64,000 bases of DNA from an uncultured Eubacteriales bacterium (lineage in GTDB: Bacteria; Bacillota; Clostridia; Peptostreptococcales; Anaerovoracaceae). The DNA is taken from assembly GCA_900315125.1 (NCBI GenBank), contig OMXT01000047.1:1-64000 (forward strand), in the 5' to 3' direction. Positions 16,564-25,712 of the stretch are shown here, piece after piece; position 1 is the first letter of the stretch; each line of letters starts with the position of its first letter. Under the pieces are notes generated by a model. That model was not told the origin of the DNA, did no database searches, and saw nothing but the letters and a program-made list of their open reading frames with translations. The position numbers were made by a program, and so were the translations under genes.

Positions 16564-17379
16564 ATGAGGTGGATCAGAGAACACAGGCTTGTCGCGTTCC
16601 TTGTTGTTGTGATCATTGCGGCAGTGTCCTTCCTTGTTTATTCTGCTGTTACGGAAGGCGGAGGGAATGCAGCTGGCGCAGGCGGCAGCGCAGTCGGGCG
16701 GATCACCGCGCCGGTCGTGCGCGCGGCGGAGAGTATTTCCGGCGGAACGAAGGGGATATTCCAGTACAGGTCCCTGAAGAAAGAAAATGAAGCACTGAAG
16801 AAAGAAAATGCCGAGCTGCAGCAGCAGATCATCGACCAGAAACTGACCAAAAGCCAGCTGGAAGAATTGAAGAACCTCAAGGCATCCCTTAAATATAAAG
16901 GCAAAAGTGATTCTACATCCATCGTATCCGGCGATGTGACATCCATGGACGGTACGAACTGGATGAACGTGATGACCATAGACATCGGTACGGAGAACGG
17001 GATCGAAAAGGGAGACATCGTTGTATCCGGGAATGGCCTGGTAGGAAAGATTCGTTCCACAGGGCATGGATGGTCCAAGGTCGTATCTGTCATCGATACG
17101 ACGAGCCATATCAGTTTTAAGGATGACCGGGACATGAAGATCCTGGGTCTGATCCAGGGTACGAGGGACGGAAGTCTGACAGGATATACGCTGGACAACC
17201 GGGCTAAGATACGCAAAGGCGATAAACTGATTACTTCCGGTATGGGCGTATACCCTGAGGGGATCCTTATCGGCACGGTAACGAAGGTAAAATATGACGA
17301 TAATGTACAGCTCAGAAAGATCAACGTTGCGCCGGCTGTTGATTTCAAGTCCATCCAGAAAGTGGCGGTGCTGCGATGA
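16564..17379 (+). CDS. mreC: Rod-shape determining protein MreC
   Basis: Bitopic elongasome protein bridging MreB/MreD to PBP2. 271 residues: one N-terminal membrane segment (about 9-28), a coiled coil (about 75-108, KKENEALKKENAELQQQI), then the paired beta-barrel domain (about 115-270). It overlaps mreD by 4 bases. Confidence 0.92.
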   Translation: MRWIREHRLVAFLVVVIIAAVSFLVYSAVTEGGGNAAGAGGSAVGRITAPVVRAAESISGGTKGIFQYRSLKKENEALKKENAELQQQIIDQKLTKSQLEELKNLKASLKYKGKSDSTSIVSGDVTSMDGTNWMNVMTIDIGTENGIEKGDIVVSGNGLVGKIRSTGHGWSKVVSVIDTTSHISFKDDRDMKILGLIQGTRDGSLTGYTLDNRAKIRKGDKLITSGMGVYPEGILIGTVTKVKYDDNVQLRKINVAPAVDFKSIQKVAVLR

Positions 17380-17879
17380 ACAGGAATATATCAGGATTGA
17401 TCGCGTATATTATTGCGTTCTTCCTTCAGTATTTTCTGGGCGGTCTCCTGCCGAACCACTGGTCGGATCCGAATCTTATTCTGTGCATGACTGCTGTCCT
17501 CACTTATGTCTATGAGGACAGCCTGATCTGGATGGCCTACGGCTGCCTGTTCGCATTCCTTGCGGATCTTGCGGGAGGCATGTGGATCGGCATCGGCGTC
17601 CTGTCCATTGTCATCACAGAACTGCTTGTTTTACTGTTCCGGTATATCTTCAATAATGAAAATATGCCGAATGCAGTCATTTTCTCGTTGGCCGCAACGC
17701 TGGTCTACGATTCTCTGTACTGGATCATAGCCCGGATCTGCGGAAGCCCCTACAGTTATTTGTATATGCTGAAGGATCTGCCCGCAGCGCTTATTATTAA
17801 TGTGATAATAATGATGGTCCTGTGGGCTGTTATGATACGGAAAGTCACACCGCATAAACGTGACAGGTATATTGGATGA
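17376..17879 (+). CDS. mreD: Rod-shape determining protein MreD
   Basis: 167-residue polytopic membrane protein with about five hydrophobic segments. It is weakly conserved but clearly placed between mreC and the PBP2 gene, overlapping both by 4 bases. Confidence 0.88.
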   Translation: MNRNISGLIAYIIAFFLQYFLGGLLPNHWSDPNLILCMTAVLTYVYEDSLIWMAYGCLFAFLADLAGGMWIGIGVLSIVITELLVLLFRYIFNNENMPNAVIFSLAATLVYDSLYWIIARICGSPYSYLYMLKDLPAALIINVIIMMVLWAVMIRKVTPHKRDRYIG

Positions 17880-20647
17880 GAATTAATAAAAGGGGAAAGG
17901 GAACATTTACAGCAAGATATCTGGTCATTATCGGCCTGATCATTGTTTTGATGGCGGTTCTGGGCGTCAGAGTATTCACGCTTACGGTGCTTCAGCATGA
18001 TAAATGGAATTCTCTGGCTACAGAGCAGAGCATTAAATCCATCACCACATCAGCACCGAGGGGAACCATCTATGATAAAAACGGCAAGGTCATTGCCACA
18101 AACAAACAGATCTTTACCGTTATTTTTAATTCAAGCGGACTTACGACTAAGGAAATCAATGATTCTTCACTGGAAGTCATGAATCTCCTGATAAAGAATA
18201 ACGATAAGTATACGGATAATTTTCCAATCAAAATAAAGAAAAACGGAAAATTCTACTATACTTATGATGTCCAGACGGAGAAATGGCTTGCCAAGATGAA
18301 ACTGCCTGACGATATATCCGCCAGCAGTGCTTTTTCTGTTTTGCGGAAGCGGTATCGGATCTCAAAGAGCAAGGACCGTTACGAGGCGATGGAGGATCTG
18401 GAGGATAAGTATCATCTCTCCATACCCATCAGCGCTAAGGAAATGAAGTTTACCTATGATATTGAGAAGCAGCAGTTCCTGGCCAAATGGGGATTTTCGG
18501 AGAAAAGGATATCCCAGGGCATCTCCGCGGAGGAGTGTTTCCGGGCGCTGCGGAAGCAGTATGATATAAGCAGCAGCCTCAGCGATAAGCGGGCCCGGAG
18601 GATCTTTGTCATCCGCAACGAGATAGCGACAAACGGATACACCAGGTACCTCCCGATCACTGTGGCGAAGAATGCGTCCGGAAAGACCATTGCGAAAATA
18701 GAAGAATCGGATATTAAAGGAGCTTCTGTTTCTTCAGAATACCGCAGGTACTATCCGAACAAAGACACGGCTTGCCATATCATCGGATATATGGGCAGTA
18801 TTTCCGAGGATGATAAGAGTTACTATGTTGATAAGCTGGGCTACAGTTCGTCCGACCTGATCGGCATCGACGGGCTGGAAGCAAGTTATGAGAAAACACT
18901 GCACGGCACATCCGGCGTGGAAAAGATAAAAGTAAACAGCTCCGGCGAATACGTATCAACGATCAGCAAGACAGCTGCCAAAAAGGGCAAGGATGTTTAT
19001 ACGACCATAGACCTGCGCCTGCAGAAAACAGCGGAGCAGGCTCTCGCGTCCCAGATCGCCAAGGTAGGGGGCAAGTGCCAGTCCGGCGCTACCGTGGCCA
19101 TCGATGTGAAGACCGGGAATGTCCTGGCTATGGCGAGTTACCCGACCTATGACCCGAATATATTTTCCAACGGGATCTCGGAGAAGGCCTGGCAGTCCGT
19201 GCAGGCGAAGAACCCCAGGGATCCGCTGTCTCCGGCGCCGCTCTACAACAATGCGACCAAGACGGCAGTTGCCCCCGGATCCACGTTCAAGCCCATCACA
19301 GCGATGACAGCCCTGCAGTGCGGACTGGATCCGAACCGGCTGATCTATGACCGGGGATATATTAAAATGGGCGGCCATACCTGGGCGTGTTCCAACTGGA
19401 ACGACGGTTACGGCACCCACGGAAGCGAGACACTGGAAGCAGGCATAGGGAATTCCTGCAACTTCTACTTCTACTGCATTGCCACGGACAGAGACTGGAA
19501 TACCGGGGCTTCGCTGGGCTACAGCAAGAAGATCACTGTGGATAAGATCCTGAGCATGGCGAAGAAATTCGGCCTGGGACAGAAAACAGGCATCGAACTG
19601 GACGAGTCCGTCGTGCCGCTGGCTTCGGCGGAGCGGAAGAAAGCGAGCTATAAGCTGAGCGCGTGGAACTACATGTACGATAACGCCCATACATTCTTCC
19701 CGAAGAGCCTGGCGGACGACTATGATAAACTGTCAAAGGAACTCAGCGAGATCGCAGGCTGGATCGATGAGGATCCCTCCTATGACGAGCTGGTAAAACG
19801 GCTGAAGAAAACAGACGTCAAGTCTGATTATGTGAACGAGCTGGCGAATACGCTGAAGTACAGCTATTTCAACCAGGCGAAGTGGAATATCGCCGACCAG
19901 TTCAATATCAGCATCGGCCAGGGTGATAATGCCTATACGCCGCTGCAGATGGCAAACTATATTGCTACCATCGGAAATAACGGCGTACATAACAGAGTTA
20001 GTATTATTTCGAAAGTTCAGGGAAAGGGCAAGACCGATAAGTCGGAAGACCGTTATAAGATCAAGCTGAATTCCTCGACCATTCCCAATGTGATCAAGGG
20101 AATGAAGCGGGTAACGACCGCCGGTACACTGGCGGGCGCATTCAACAGTCTGGGCGTTCCTGTCGCGGGCAAGACCGGTACGGCGGAGAACCAGGGTATC
20201 CCGCAGCCCGCCAGTGAGATCGCCTATGTCAAAGCCCATCTGTCCGGTCTCAATGCTTCAGCAGGGTCTGCTGTTACATGGACGCAGGTGGAGAAGAACA
20301 TTAAGAAAATGATGCGGGATAATCCCCAGCTTTATCCGACGCGGGAGGATACGGTGGATGATGCGGTGATCAAGGCAAGCAATTATAAGATCACCCAGTC
20401 CATGATCGACGGGAACAAAGGCACCTATGACTATTATTCCTGGACTGTGACCATGGCGCCGGCAGACAAGCCGGAGATCGCTGTAGCGACGCTTCTGATC
20501 CAGGGCGGATATTCCAGCAACGCTGCCCCGGTCAACCGGGCGGTCCTGGGCAAATATCTCAGTCTGGAAAAGCAGGATAAGGCGGCAGCGAAAAAGAAAG
20601 CGGATGCCAAAAAGAAGACGGATTCGGGCAGTAAAGAGAGTAAATGA
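17876..20647 (+). CDS. mrdA: Penicillin-binding protein 2 (class B elongation transpeptidase)
   Basis: Peptidoglycan transpeptidase of the elongation machinery, with one N-terminal membrane segment (about 13-37). Catalytic motifs: SxxK in APGSTFKPI, SxN in GNSCNFYF, and KTG in AGKTGTAEN. The 923-residue length is well above the usual 600-720. Part of the excess is an internal tandem duplication in the pedestal domain, residues about 111-178 and 179-248, with matching WLAK/FLAK and SVLRKRYRIS/RALRKQYDIS segments. More extra sequence lies around the transpeptidase domain, including after KTG. The C terminus is lysine-rich. Confidence 0.92.
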   Translation: MRINKRGKGTFTARYLVIIGLIIVLMAVLGVRVFTLTVLQHDKWNSLATEQSIKSITTSAPRGTIYDKNGKVIATNKQIFTVIFNSSGLTTKEINDSSLEVMNLLIKNNDKYTDNFPIKIKKNGKFYYTYDVQTEKWLAKMKLPDDISASSAFSVLRKRYRISKSKDRYEAMEDLEDKYHLSIPISAKEMKFTYDIEKQQFLAKWGFSEKRISQGISAEECFRALRKQYDISSSLSDKRARRIFVIRNEIATNGYTRYLPITVAKNASGKTIAKIEESDIKGASVSSEYRRYYPNKDTACHIIGYMGSISEDDKSYYVDKLGYSSSDLIGIDGLEASYEKTLHGTSGVEKIKVNSSGEYVSTISKTAAKKGKDVYTTIDLRLQKTAEQALASQIAKVGGKCQSGATVAIDVKTGNVLAMASYPTYDPNIFSNGISEKAWQSVQAKNPRDPLSPAPLYNNATKTAVAPGSTFKPITAMTALQCGLDPNRLIYDRGYIKMGGHTWACSNWNDGYGTHGSETLEAGIGNSCNFYFYCIATDRDWNTGASLGYSKKITVDKILSMAKKFGLGQKTGIELDESVVPLASAERKKASYKLSAWNYMYDNAHTFFPKSLADDYDKLSKELSEIAGWIDEDPSYDELVKRLKKTDVKSDYVNELANTLKYSYFNQAKWNIADQFNISIGQGDNAYTPLQMANYIATIGNNGVHNRVSIISKVQGKGKTDKSEDRYKIKLNSSTIPNVIKGMKRVTTAGTLAGAFNSLGVPVAGKTGTAENQGIPQPASEIAYVKAHLSGLNASAGSAVTWTQVEKNIKKMMRDNPQLYPTREDTVDDAVIKASNYKITQSMIDGNKGTYDYYSWTVTMAPADKPEIAVATLLIQGGYSSNAAPVNRAVLGKYLSLEKQDKAAAKKKADAKKKTDSGSKESK

Positions 20648-20714
20648 TCGAGTTTTCGGGAAAGAACGGTAATGAACTGCGGATGATCAGGCGAAAGCCG
20701 GCAGGGAGGATGGA

Positions 20715-21473
20715 ATGAGTAAAGTGTATTTCGTAGCTTCGGGAAAAGGGGGAACAGGAAAAACAATGTTCGCCTGTAATCTGGGAGCGTCATATGCACA
20801 GAAGGGATACCGGGTAGTCATCGTAGACATGGACATGGGACAGCGGAATCTGGATCTCTACATGGGGCTGGAGAACAACGTGGTCTTTGATGTATACGAT
20901 GTAATGACCGGTGTCTGTCCGATCCGCCAGGCGCTGATCCGGGACAGAAGGTTCCAGAGCCTGTACATGATCGGCTCCTCCCCTGTGCGGGACCGGGGCG
21001 ATCTGACGCCGCTGCATATGCAGATCCTGTGCGAAAAGCTGAAGGAGAGTTTTGATTATATAATCATCGACGCGCCTTCCGGCATAGACGACTCCATGGT
21101 GCTCGCGTCGGCGGGCGCTGACGCGGCGATCATCGTTTCTACACCGGAGTATGCCGCGCTTCGGGACGCAGATTCCCTCGACACAGAGCTGATCCGCATG
21201 GGCGTGCGCAACCGCTATCTTGTGCTGAACAAGCTGGTGGCAGAGCTGATGACGGAGGGTGTGCTGCCGAAGCTGCGGGATATCATCGTCATGATGCGGC
21301 CCAAACTGATCGGCGTCATCCAGTTCGACCAGAATATCAATATATCCACCAACCTGGGCATCCCCATCGTTCTGAAGGAAAACACATATATCAGCAGGAA
21401 CTTCGCCAATATCCGGGACCGGCTCATAGAAAGCGAGCCGGGACTGCAGTGCATGGGGGAAGAGGATAAATAA
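20715..21473 (+). CDS. minD: MinD/ParA-family ATPase
   Basis: 252 residues with the deviant Walker A motif of the MinD/ParA superfamily (SGKGGTGKTMFACNLG), switch I DMDMGQRNLD and Walker B IIIDAPSGID. Position after mre/PBP2 fits the clostridial mre-min arrangement, but no minC or minE is present. The C terminus (RDRLIESEPGLQCMGEEDK) is acidic and does not look like the usual amphipathic membrane-targeting helix. It may therefore act as a variant MinD or in another positioning role. Confidence 0.8.
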   Translation: MSKVYFVASGKGGTGKTMFACNLGASYAQKGYRVVIVDMDMGQRNLDLYMGLENNVVFDVYDVMTGVCPIRQALIRDRRFQSLYMIGSSPVRDRGDLTPLHMQILCEKLKESFDYIIIDAPSGIDDSMVLASAGADAAIIVSTPEYAALRDADSLDTELIRMGVRNRYLVLNKLVAELMTEGVLPKLRDIIVMMRPKLIGVIQFDQNINISTNLGIPIVLKENTYISRNFANIRDRLIESEPGLQCMGEEDK

Positions 21474-21475
21474 CA

Positions 21476-21510
21476 AAATACCGTCTCAGCGCGCTGCCGG
21501 GACGGTATTT
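21476..21510. terminator. Bidirectional terminator between minD and rodA
   Basis: Perfect 10-bp stem AAATACCGTC / GACGGTATTT between two convergent genes, with an A-rich 5' flank and T-rich 3' flank so that it works from both sides. Confidence 0.8.
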
Positions 21511-21543
21511 ATTATGGAACAAAGGCTGGTCAGGACTTTGTCC

Positions 21544-22650
21544 CTAGAAATTGATCACATTGCTCTTGACGCCCACGTCCAGGATCAGTCCCAGGGCCAT
21601 CATATTCCCCAGGATCGACGTGCCGCCGTAGCTCAGGAAGGGCAGCGTGATGCCCGTAACGGGCATGAGTCCCATGGTCATGGCGATGTTTTCGAAGATC
21701 TGGAATACGAACATGCCGATGAAGCCAACGACGATCAGCGCGCCGTAAAGGTCATAAGCGTTCAGGACGATGCGCATAAAGCGGATCATAAGCAGCGTAA
21801 AGAGCACGATGATTGCGATGCTGCCGATCAGGCCCAGTTCTTCCGCGATCACGGAGAAGATGAAGTCGGATTTCATGACAGGTATGAAGTCCAGCTCTTT
21901 CTGGGTGCCGTGGAACAGGCCCTGTCCCCGCCAGCCTCCGGATCCTATGGCGATTTTCGATTCCCAGACCTGGTAATTGCCGGACAGCGAAAGGTTGCCG
22001 GGGTGAAGGAAGGCGGAGATCCGCTCCTTCTGGTAATCCGCCATGACGAGATAAGCCAGAGGGATACAGGCAGCGACGATGGCCATGAATTTTGCAAATG
22101 TCTTAATATTGATGCCGGCATAGAAGATCATTGCGGCCCACATGACGGCGAATACCAGAGCGCTTCCGAAATCCTCCTTCAGTATGATGAGTATGATGGG
22201 CGCAGCCAGGAAAAAGCACTTCATCAGCTGGCCGAATGTGTAAAGATCGTCCCGGTGCCGGGACAGGTAATCCGCCATGACCAGGACGAATAGGACCTTT
22301 ACGATCTCTGATGGCTGAACCGTCGTAAATCCAAGGTTTATCCAGGCGCGGGATCCGAACTGTTCTACGCCGAGCCCCGGCACATATACCGAGAGAAGAA
22401 GAACGAGGGACAGGATGTAAAGTCCCCGGCTGATGGACTGGAAACGGGAATAATCTATATATATAATAAGTAATGCCGCAAGAGCGCCGATTATGTATGA
22501 ACCGGTCTGTACGACCGTATCCCGGGTCCAGAAACCGCTGCTCTCGATCTGCGTGCTCCCGATCATAAGTATGCTGATCACCGCCAGGGCGGCAACGATT
22601 GCACAGCAGGCTTTATCCACATTTTTCAATAAGTTGAAAAAATAATCCAT
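21544..22650 (-). CDS. rodA: Peptidoglycan glycosyltransferase RodA (SEDS family)
   Basis: 368-residue polytopic membrane protein of the FtsW/RodA/SpoVE family, the glycan-polymerising partner of PBP2. Typical motifs: GSRAWINLG, VQPSEIVKVLFVL, KEDFGSALVF, and LPFLSYGGTSILGNMMALG near the C terminus. It is convergent to the mre operon rather than inside it. GAGGTGAG lies just upstream of the start. Confidence 0.92.
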   Translation of the reverse strand: MDYFFNLLKNVDKACCAIVAALAVISILMIGSTQIESSGFWTRDTVVQTGSYIIGALAALLIIYIDYSRFQSISRGLYILSLVLLLSVYVPGLGVEQFGSRAWINLGFTTVQPSEIVKVLFVLVMADYLSRHRDDLYTFGQLMKCFFLAAPIILIILKEDFGSALVFAVMWAAMIFYAGINIKTFAKFMAIVAACIPLAYLVMADYQKERISAFLHPGNLSLSGNYQVWESKIAIGSGGWRGQGLFHGTQKELDFIPVMKSDFIFSVIAEELGLIGSIAIIVLFTLLMIRFMRIVLNAYDLYGALIVVGFIGMFVFQIFENIAMTMGLMPVTGITLPFLSYGGTSILGNMMALGLILDVGVKSNVINF

Positions 22651-22667
22651 TGCTCACCTCATAAGTC

Positions 22668-22697
22668 TTGACATCGTTGTAACTAAACAATTATAAT
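22668..22697 (+). promoter_or_regulatory. Promoter of rny
   Basis: TTGACA at 22668-22673 and TATAAT at 22692-22697 with an 18-base spacer. The leader is about 130 bases. Confidence 0.65.
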
Positions 22698-22718
22698 ATA
22701 GCGAGGGGGTCAGCGCAA
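22690..22718 (-). promoter_or_regulatory. Promoter of rodA overlapping the rny promoter
   Basis: Minus strand TTGCGC (22718-22713), 17-base spacer, TATAAT (22695-22690). Its -10 shares bases with the rny -10 because ATTATAAT reads as a -10 on both strands. Confidence 0.5.
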
Positions 22719-22835
22719 TACTATAATTTTTTGCCTGACCGGATAACGATGCGTCATATTACATTTTTATGTGATTTTTTTTGTAAAAATTAGTGACAAT
22801 CGACCAAATCTAACAGAAAAGGAGGTGTGCTTTAT

Positions 22836-24377
22836 ATGTCTCCAGTAATTCTTGTTATCGTTGGAATTGTTGCAATAGCCATTGGCATATTGATTGGATA
22901 TATAATCAGGAAGAATGTTGCAGAGAAGACCATCGGCAGCGCTGAGCAGAAGGCGAAGAACCTGATCCTCGACGCTGAGAACAGGTCAGAGACGATAAAG
23001 AGAGAGATTACATTAGAAGCAAAAGAAGAAGCGCAGAAAATCAAGAACGACGCTGAGAAGGACGCCCGGGAGAGAAGGGCGGAGCTCCAGCGTTCCGAAC
23101 GCAGGATCAACCAGAAAGAGGACAGCATCGACCGCAAGCTCGATAATATCGAGAAGAAGGAAGAACGCATGAGCCAGCGGGAGAAGGAGATCGCCCGCAA
23201 GAAAGAAGAAATCGATAAGGAGATGGAGCGTCAGATCGCTGAACTCGAGAAGATTTCCGGCTATACGGCGGAAGAGGCCAAGGCTCTGCTTCTGGAAGAG
23301 GTTGAGAAGGACTGCCGCCACGAGGCTTCCGCCATGATCAAGGATATCGAGGCGAAAGCAAGGGAAGAGGCAGACCGGAGCGCCAAGGAGATCATCACCG
23401 GCGCGATTCAGCGCTGTGCGGCAGATCATGTGGCGGAGACCACGCTGTCTGTCGTCAACCTGCCCAATGATGATATGAAGGGCAGAATCATCGGAAGAGA
23501 GGGCCGCAACATCCGTGCAATCGAGACGCTGACGGGCGTAGACCTCATCATTGATGACACACCGGAAGCGGTAATCATTTCCGGATTCGATCCCGTGCGC
23601 AGGGAGGTCGCAAGGATCGCCCTGGAGAAGCTCATCGTCGACGGCCGCATCCATCCTGCCAAGATTGAGGAGATGGTGGAGAAGGCCCAGAAGGAAGTCA
23701 ACCATACCATCAAGGCGGAAGGTGAGCAGGCCTGCTTTGAGACGGGGATCCACAATCTCCATCCTGAGCTGGTACGACTGCTGGGACGACTTCACTTCCG
23801 GACGTCCTACGGACAGAACGTGCTCAAGCATTCTATAGAGGTCAGCCACCTTGCCGGACTGATGGCCGGCGAACTGGGGCTGGACGTCAAGCTGGCCAAG
23901 CGTGCCGGACTGCTCCATGATATCGGCAAGGCGCTGGATCATGAGTATGAGGGCACCCACGTAGATATCGGCATCCAGATCCTGAAGAAGTATAAGGAAT
24001 CGGAAGCTGTGATCAACGGAATGGCTGCTCATCACGGGGATTATGAGCCGAAGAGCATGGAGGCTGTGCTCATTGCCGCAGCAGATGCTCTTTCCGCAGC
24101 GAGACCCGGAGCGCGTCGTGAGACGCTGGATGTTTATATCAAACGTCTTGAGAAGCTGGAGGAGATCGCCAATACCACGCCGGGCGTGGAGAAGTCCTAC
24201 GCCATTCAGGCAGGCCGGGAGATCCGCATCATCGCCAAACCGGAAGAGGTTGCGGATGATGAGATCGCGCTGCTCGCCAGGGATATATCCAAACGCATCG
24301 AGTCCGAACTGGAATATCCAGGGCAGATCAAGGTCAATGTGGTCCGCGAGACGAGAGCGATCGATTACGCGAAATAA
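22836..24377 (+). CDS. rny: Ribonuclease Y
   Basis: Membrane-anchored endoribonuclease that initiates mRNA decay. About 513 residues: N-terminal membrane segment (about 1-25), a long charged coiled coil (about 30-195), a KH RNA-binding domain ([17 protein letters not shown]), then the HD phosphohydrolase domain with LLHDIGKAL and [14 protein letters not shown] 22836 was chosen, with GGAGGTG 8 bases upstream. Confidence 0.95.
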   Translation: MSPVILVIVGIVAIAIGILIGYIIRKNVAEKTIGSAEQKAKNLILDAENRSETIKREITLEAKEEAQKIKNDAEKDARERRAELQRSERRINQKEDSIDRKLDNIEKKEERMSQREKEIARKKEEIDKEMERQIAELEKISGYTAEEAKALLLEEVEKDCRHEASAMIKDIEAKAREEADRSAKEIITGAIQRCAADHVAETTLSVVNLPNDDMKGRIIGREGRNIRAIETLTGVDLIIDDTPEAVIISGFDPVRREVARIALEKLIVDGRIHPAKIEEMVEKAQKEVNHTIKAEGEQACFETGIHNLHPELVRLLGRLHFRTSYGQNVLKHSIEVSHLAGLMAGELGLDVKLAKRAGLLHDIGKALDHEYEGTHVDIGIQILKKYKESEAVINGMAAHHGDYEPKSMEAVLIAAADALSAARPGARRETLDVYIKRLEKLEEIANTTPGVEKSYAIQAGREIRIIAKPEEVADDEIALLARDISKRIESELEYPGQIKVNVVRETRAIDYAK

Positions 24378-24397
24378 CAGCATAACTAATGGAACGT

Positions 24398-24432
24398 ACA
24401 GGGCTGACTGCCAAGCAGTCGGCCCTGTTTTA
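24398..24432 (+). terminator. Rho-independent terminator after rny
   Basis: Perfect or near-perfect 14-base arms, ACAGGGC..GACTGC / GCAGTC..GCCCTGT, with a CAA loop and a following TTTTAT tract. Confidence 0.8.
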
Positions 24433-24490
24433 TGGAATGTTTTATGGAACTGCATACGAGTGCAATAAGGGCAGTACCGAAGGGGTAAAC

Positions 24491-25651
24491 ATGATCTATT
24501 TAGATAACAGTGCTACAACAAGACAGGCAGATGAAGTAACGGATGTGATGATCCGGACGATGCAGGAGGATTTCGGCAATCCGTCGTCTCTTCACGATCT
24601 GGGGCTGAACGCCCAGAACATCGTGACCGGGGCAAGGAGAACGGTTGCCCGTTCCTTCGGCGGATCTCCGGAAGAAGTCTTCTTCACGTCAGGGGGGACA
24701 GAAGGAGATAACACCGTGCTGGAGTGCGTCGCCCATGCCAGAAAGCATCAGGGAAGCCGGATCATAACAACTAAGGTGGAGCATCCTGCTGTGCTGGAGG
24801 CGTGCTCCCGGCTGGAGAAAGAGGGTTTTGACGTCGTATATATCGGTGTGGACAGCAAGTGCCGGCTGGATATGGAGGCCTTTGCCGAAGCGCTGAATGA
24901 TGATACGATCCTCGTATCCGTCATGGCAGTGAACAATGAGACAGGTACCATCATGCCTGTCCGGCGCATTGCGGAAATGAGCCATAAGAAGGGCGCTTTG
25001 TTCCACACAGACGCGGTCCAGGCTTACGGCAAGATCCCTGTGGATCAGACCGGTGCAGACTTTGTTACCATAAGCGGCCACAAGATCCACGGACCCAAGG
25101 GGATCGGCGCCATGTATGTGAAAAAGGGAATCCACATTCCGCCTTTCATCGTAGGCGGCGGCCAGGAGCGCGGACAGCGGTCAGGGACGGAGAATGTCCC
25201 GGGCATCGCCGGACTGGGCAGGGCATGGGAACTTGCTTCGGAAGAGCTCCAGGGAATTCAGCGGGGCGGAGAGGACCGTATGCGCACCGCAAGAGAGCGC
25301 CTGCTCAGCGGGATCAGAGACAGCATTGACGATATCCTCGTAAACAGCCCGGAGGATCCGGCGGAAGGAACGTCATCTGTACTGAATGTATCATTCCTGG
25401 GCACGAGAGGGGAAGTGATCCTTCATACTCTGGAGGAGGACGGGATCTATGTATCCACGGGATCTGCATGCTCTTCGAATAAAAAGGGACAGAGCCACGT
25501 GCTTGGAGCCATGGGACTGCGCCCGAAAGAGATCGAGGGTGCCCTGCGGTTCAGCTTCAGCAGATATAATACGGCAGAGGAAATGGATATCGTCCTGGAC
25601 TGCCTGAAGAAAGCAGTAGTCCGGTTCCGCAGGCTTGGCAGTTTCCGCTAG
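24491..25651 (+). CDS. Cysteine desulfurase (NifS/IscS family)
   Basis: PLP enzyme that removes sulfur from cysteine as a protein persulfide. About 386 residues. Motifs: YLDNSATTRQ at the N terminus, the PLP lysine in ISGHKIHGPKGIGAMY, GGGQERGQRSGTEN, and the catalytic cysteine in STGSACSSNKKGQ. ATG 24491 gives the family-typical N terminus and avoids running into the rny terminator. It lies directly upstream of thiI, the arrangement of the Bacillus NifZ-ThiI pair, so it probably serves as a dedicated sulfur donor for tRNA 4-thiouridine. Confidence 0.9.
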   Translation: MIYLDNSATTRQADEVTDVMIRTMQEDFGNPSSLHDLGLNAQNIVTGARRTVARSFGGSPEEVFFTSGGTEGDNTVLECVAHARKHQGSRIITTKVEHPAVLEACSRLEKEGFDVVYIGVDSKCRLDMEAFAEALNDDTILVSVMAVNNETGTIMPVRRIAEMSHKKGALFHTDAVQAYGKIPVDQTGADFVTISGHKIHGPKGIGAMYVKKGIHIPPFIVGGGQERGQRSGTENVPGIAGLGRAWELASEELQGIQRGGEDRMRTARERLLSGIRDSIDDILVNSPEDPAEGTSSVLNVSFLGTRGEVILHTLEEDGIYVSTGSACSSNKKGQSHVLGAMGLRPKEIEGALRFSFSRYNTAEEMDIVLDCLKKAVVRFRRLGSFR

Positions 25652-25712
25652 CCTGGGGAATGTGCCGAACGGGCCGGGATTTAGCATGATTATAAAATAA
25701 GGAGAAAGACAC

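Noticed and set aside
23013..24455. 480-codon minus-strand frame opposite rny
   Set aside because: Mirror of the coiled-coil and HD coding sequence; biased composition keeps antisense frames open.
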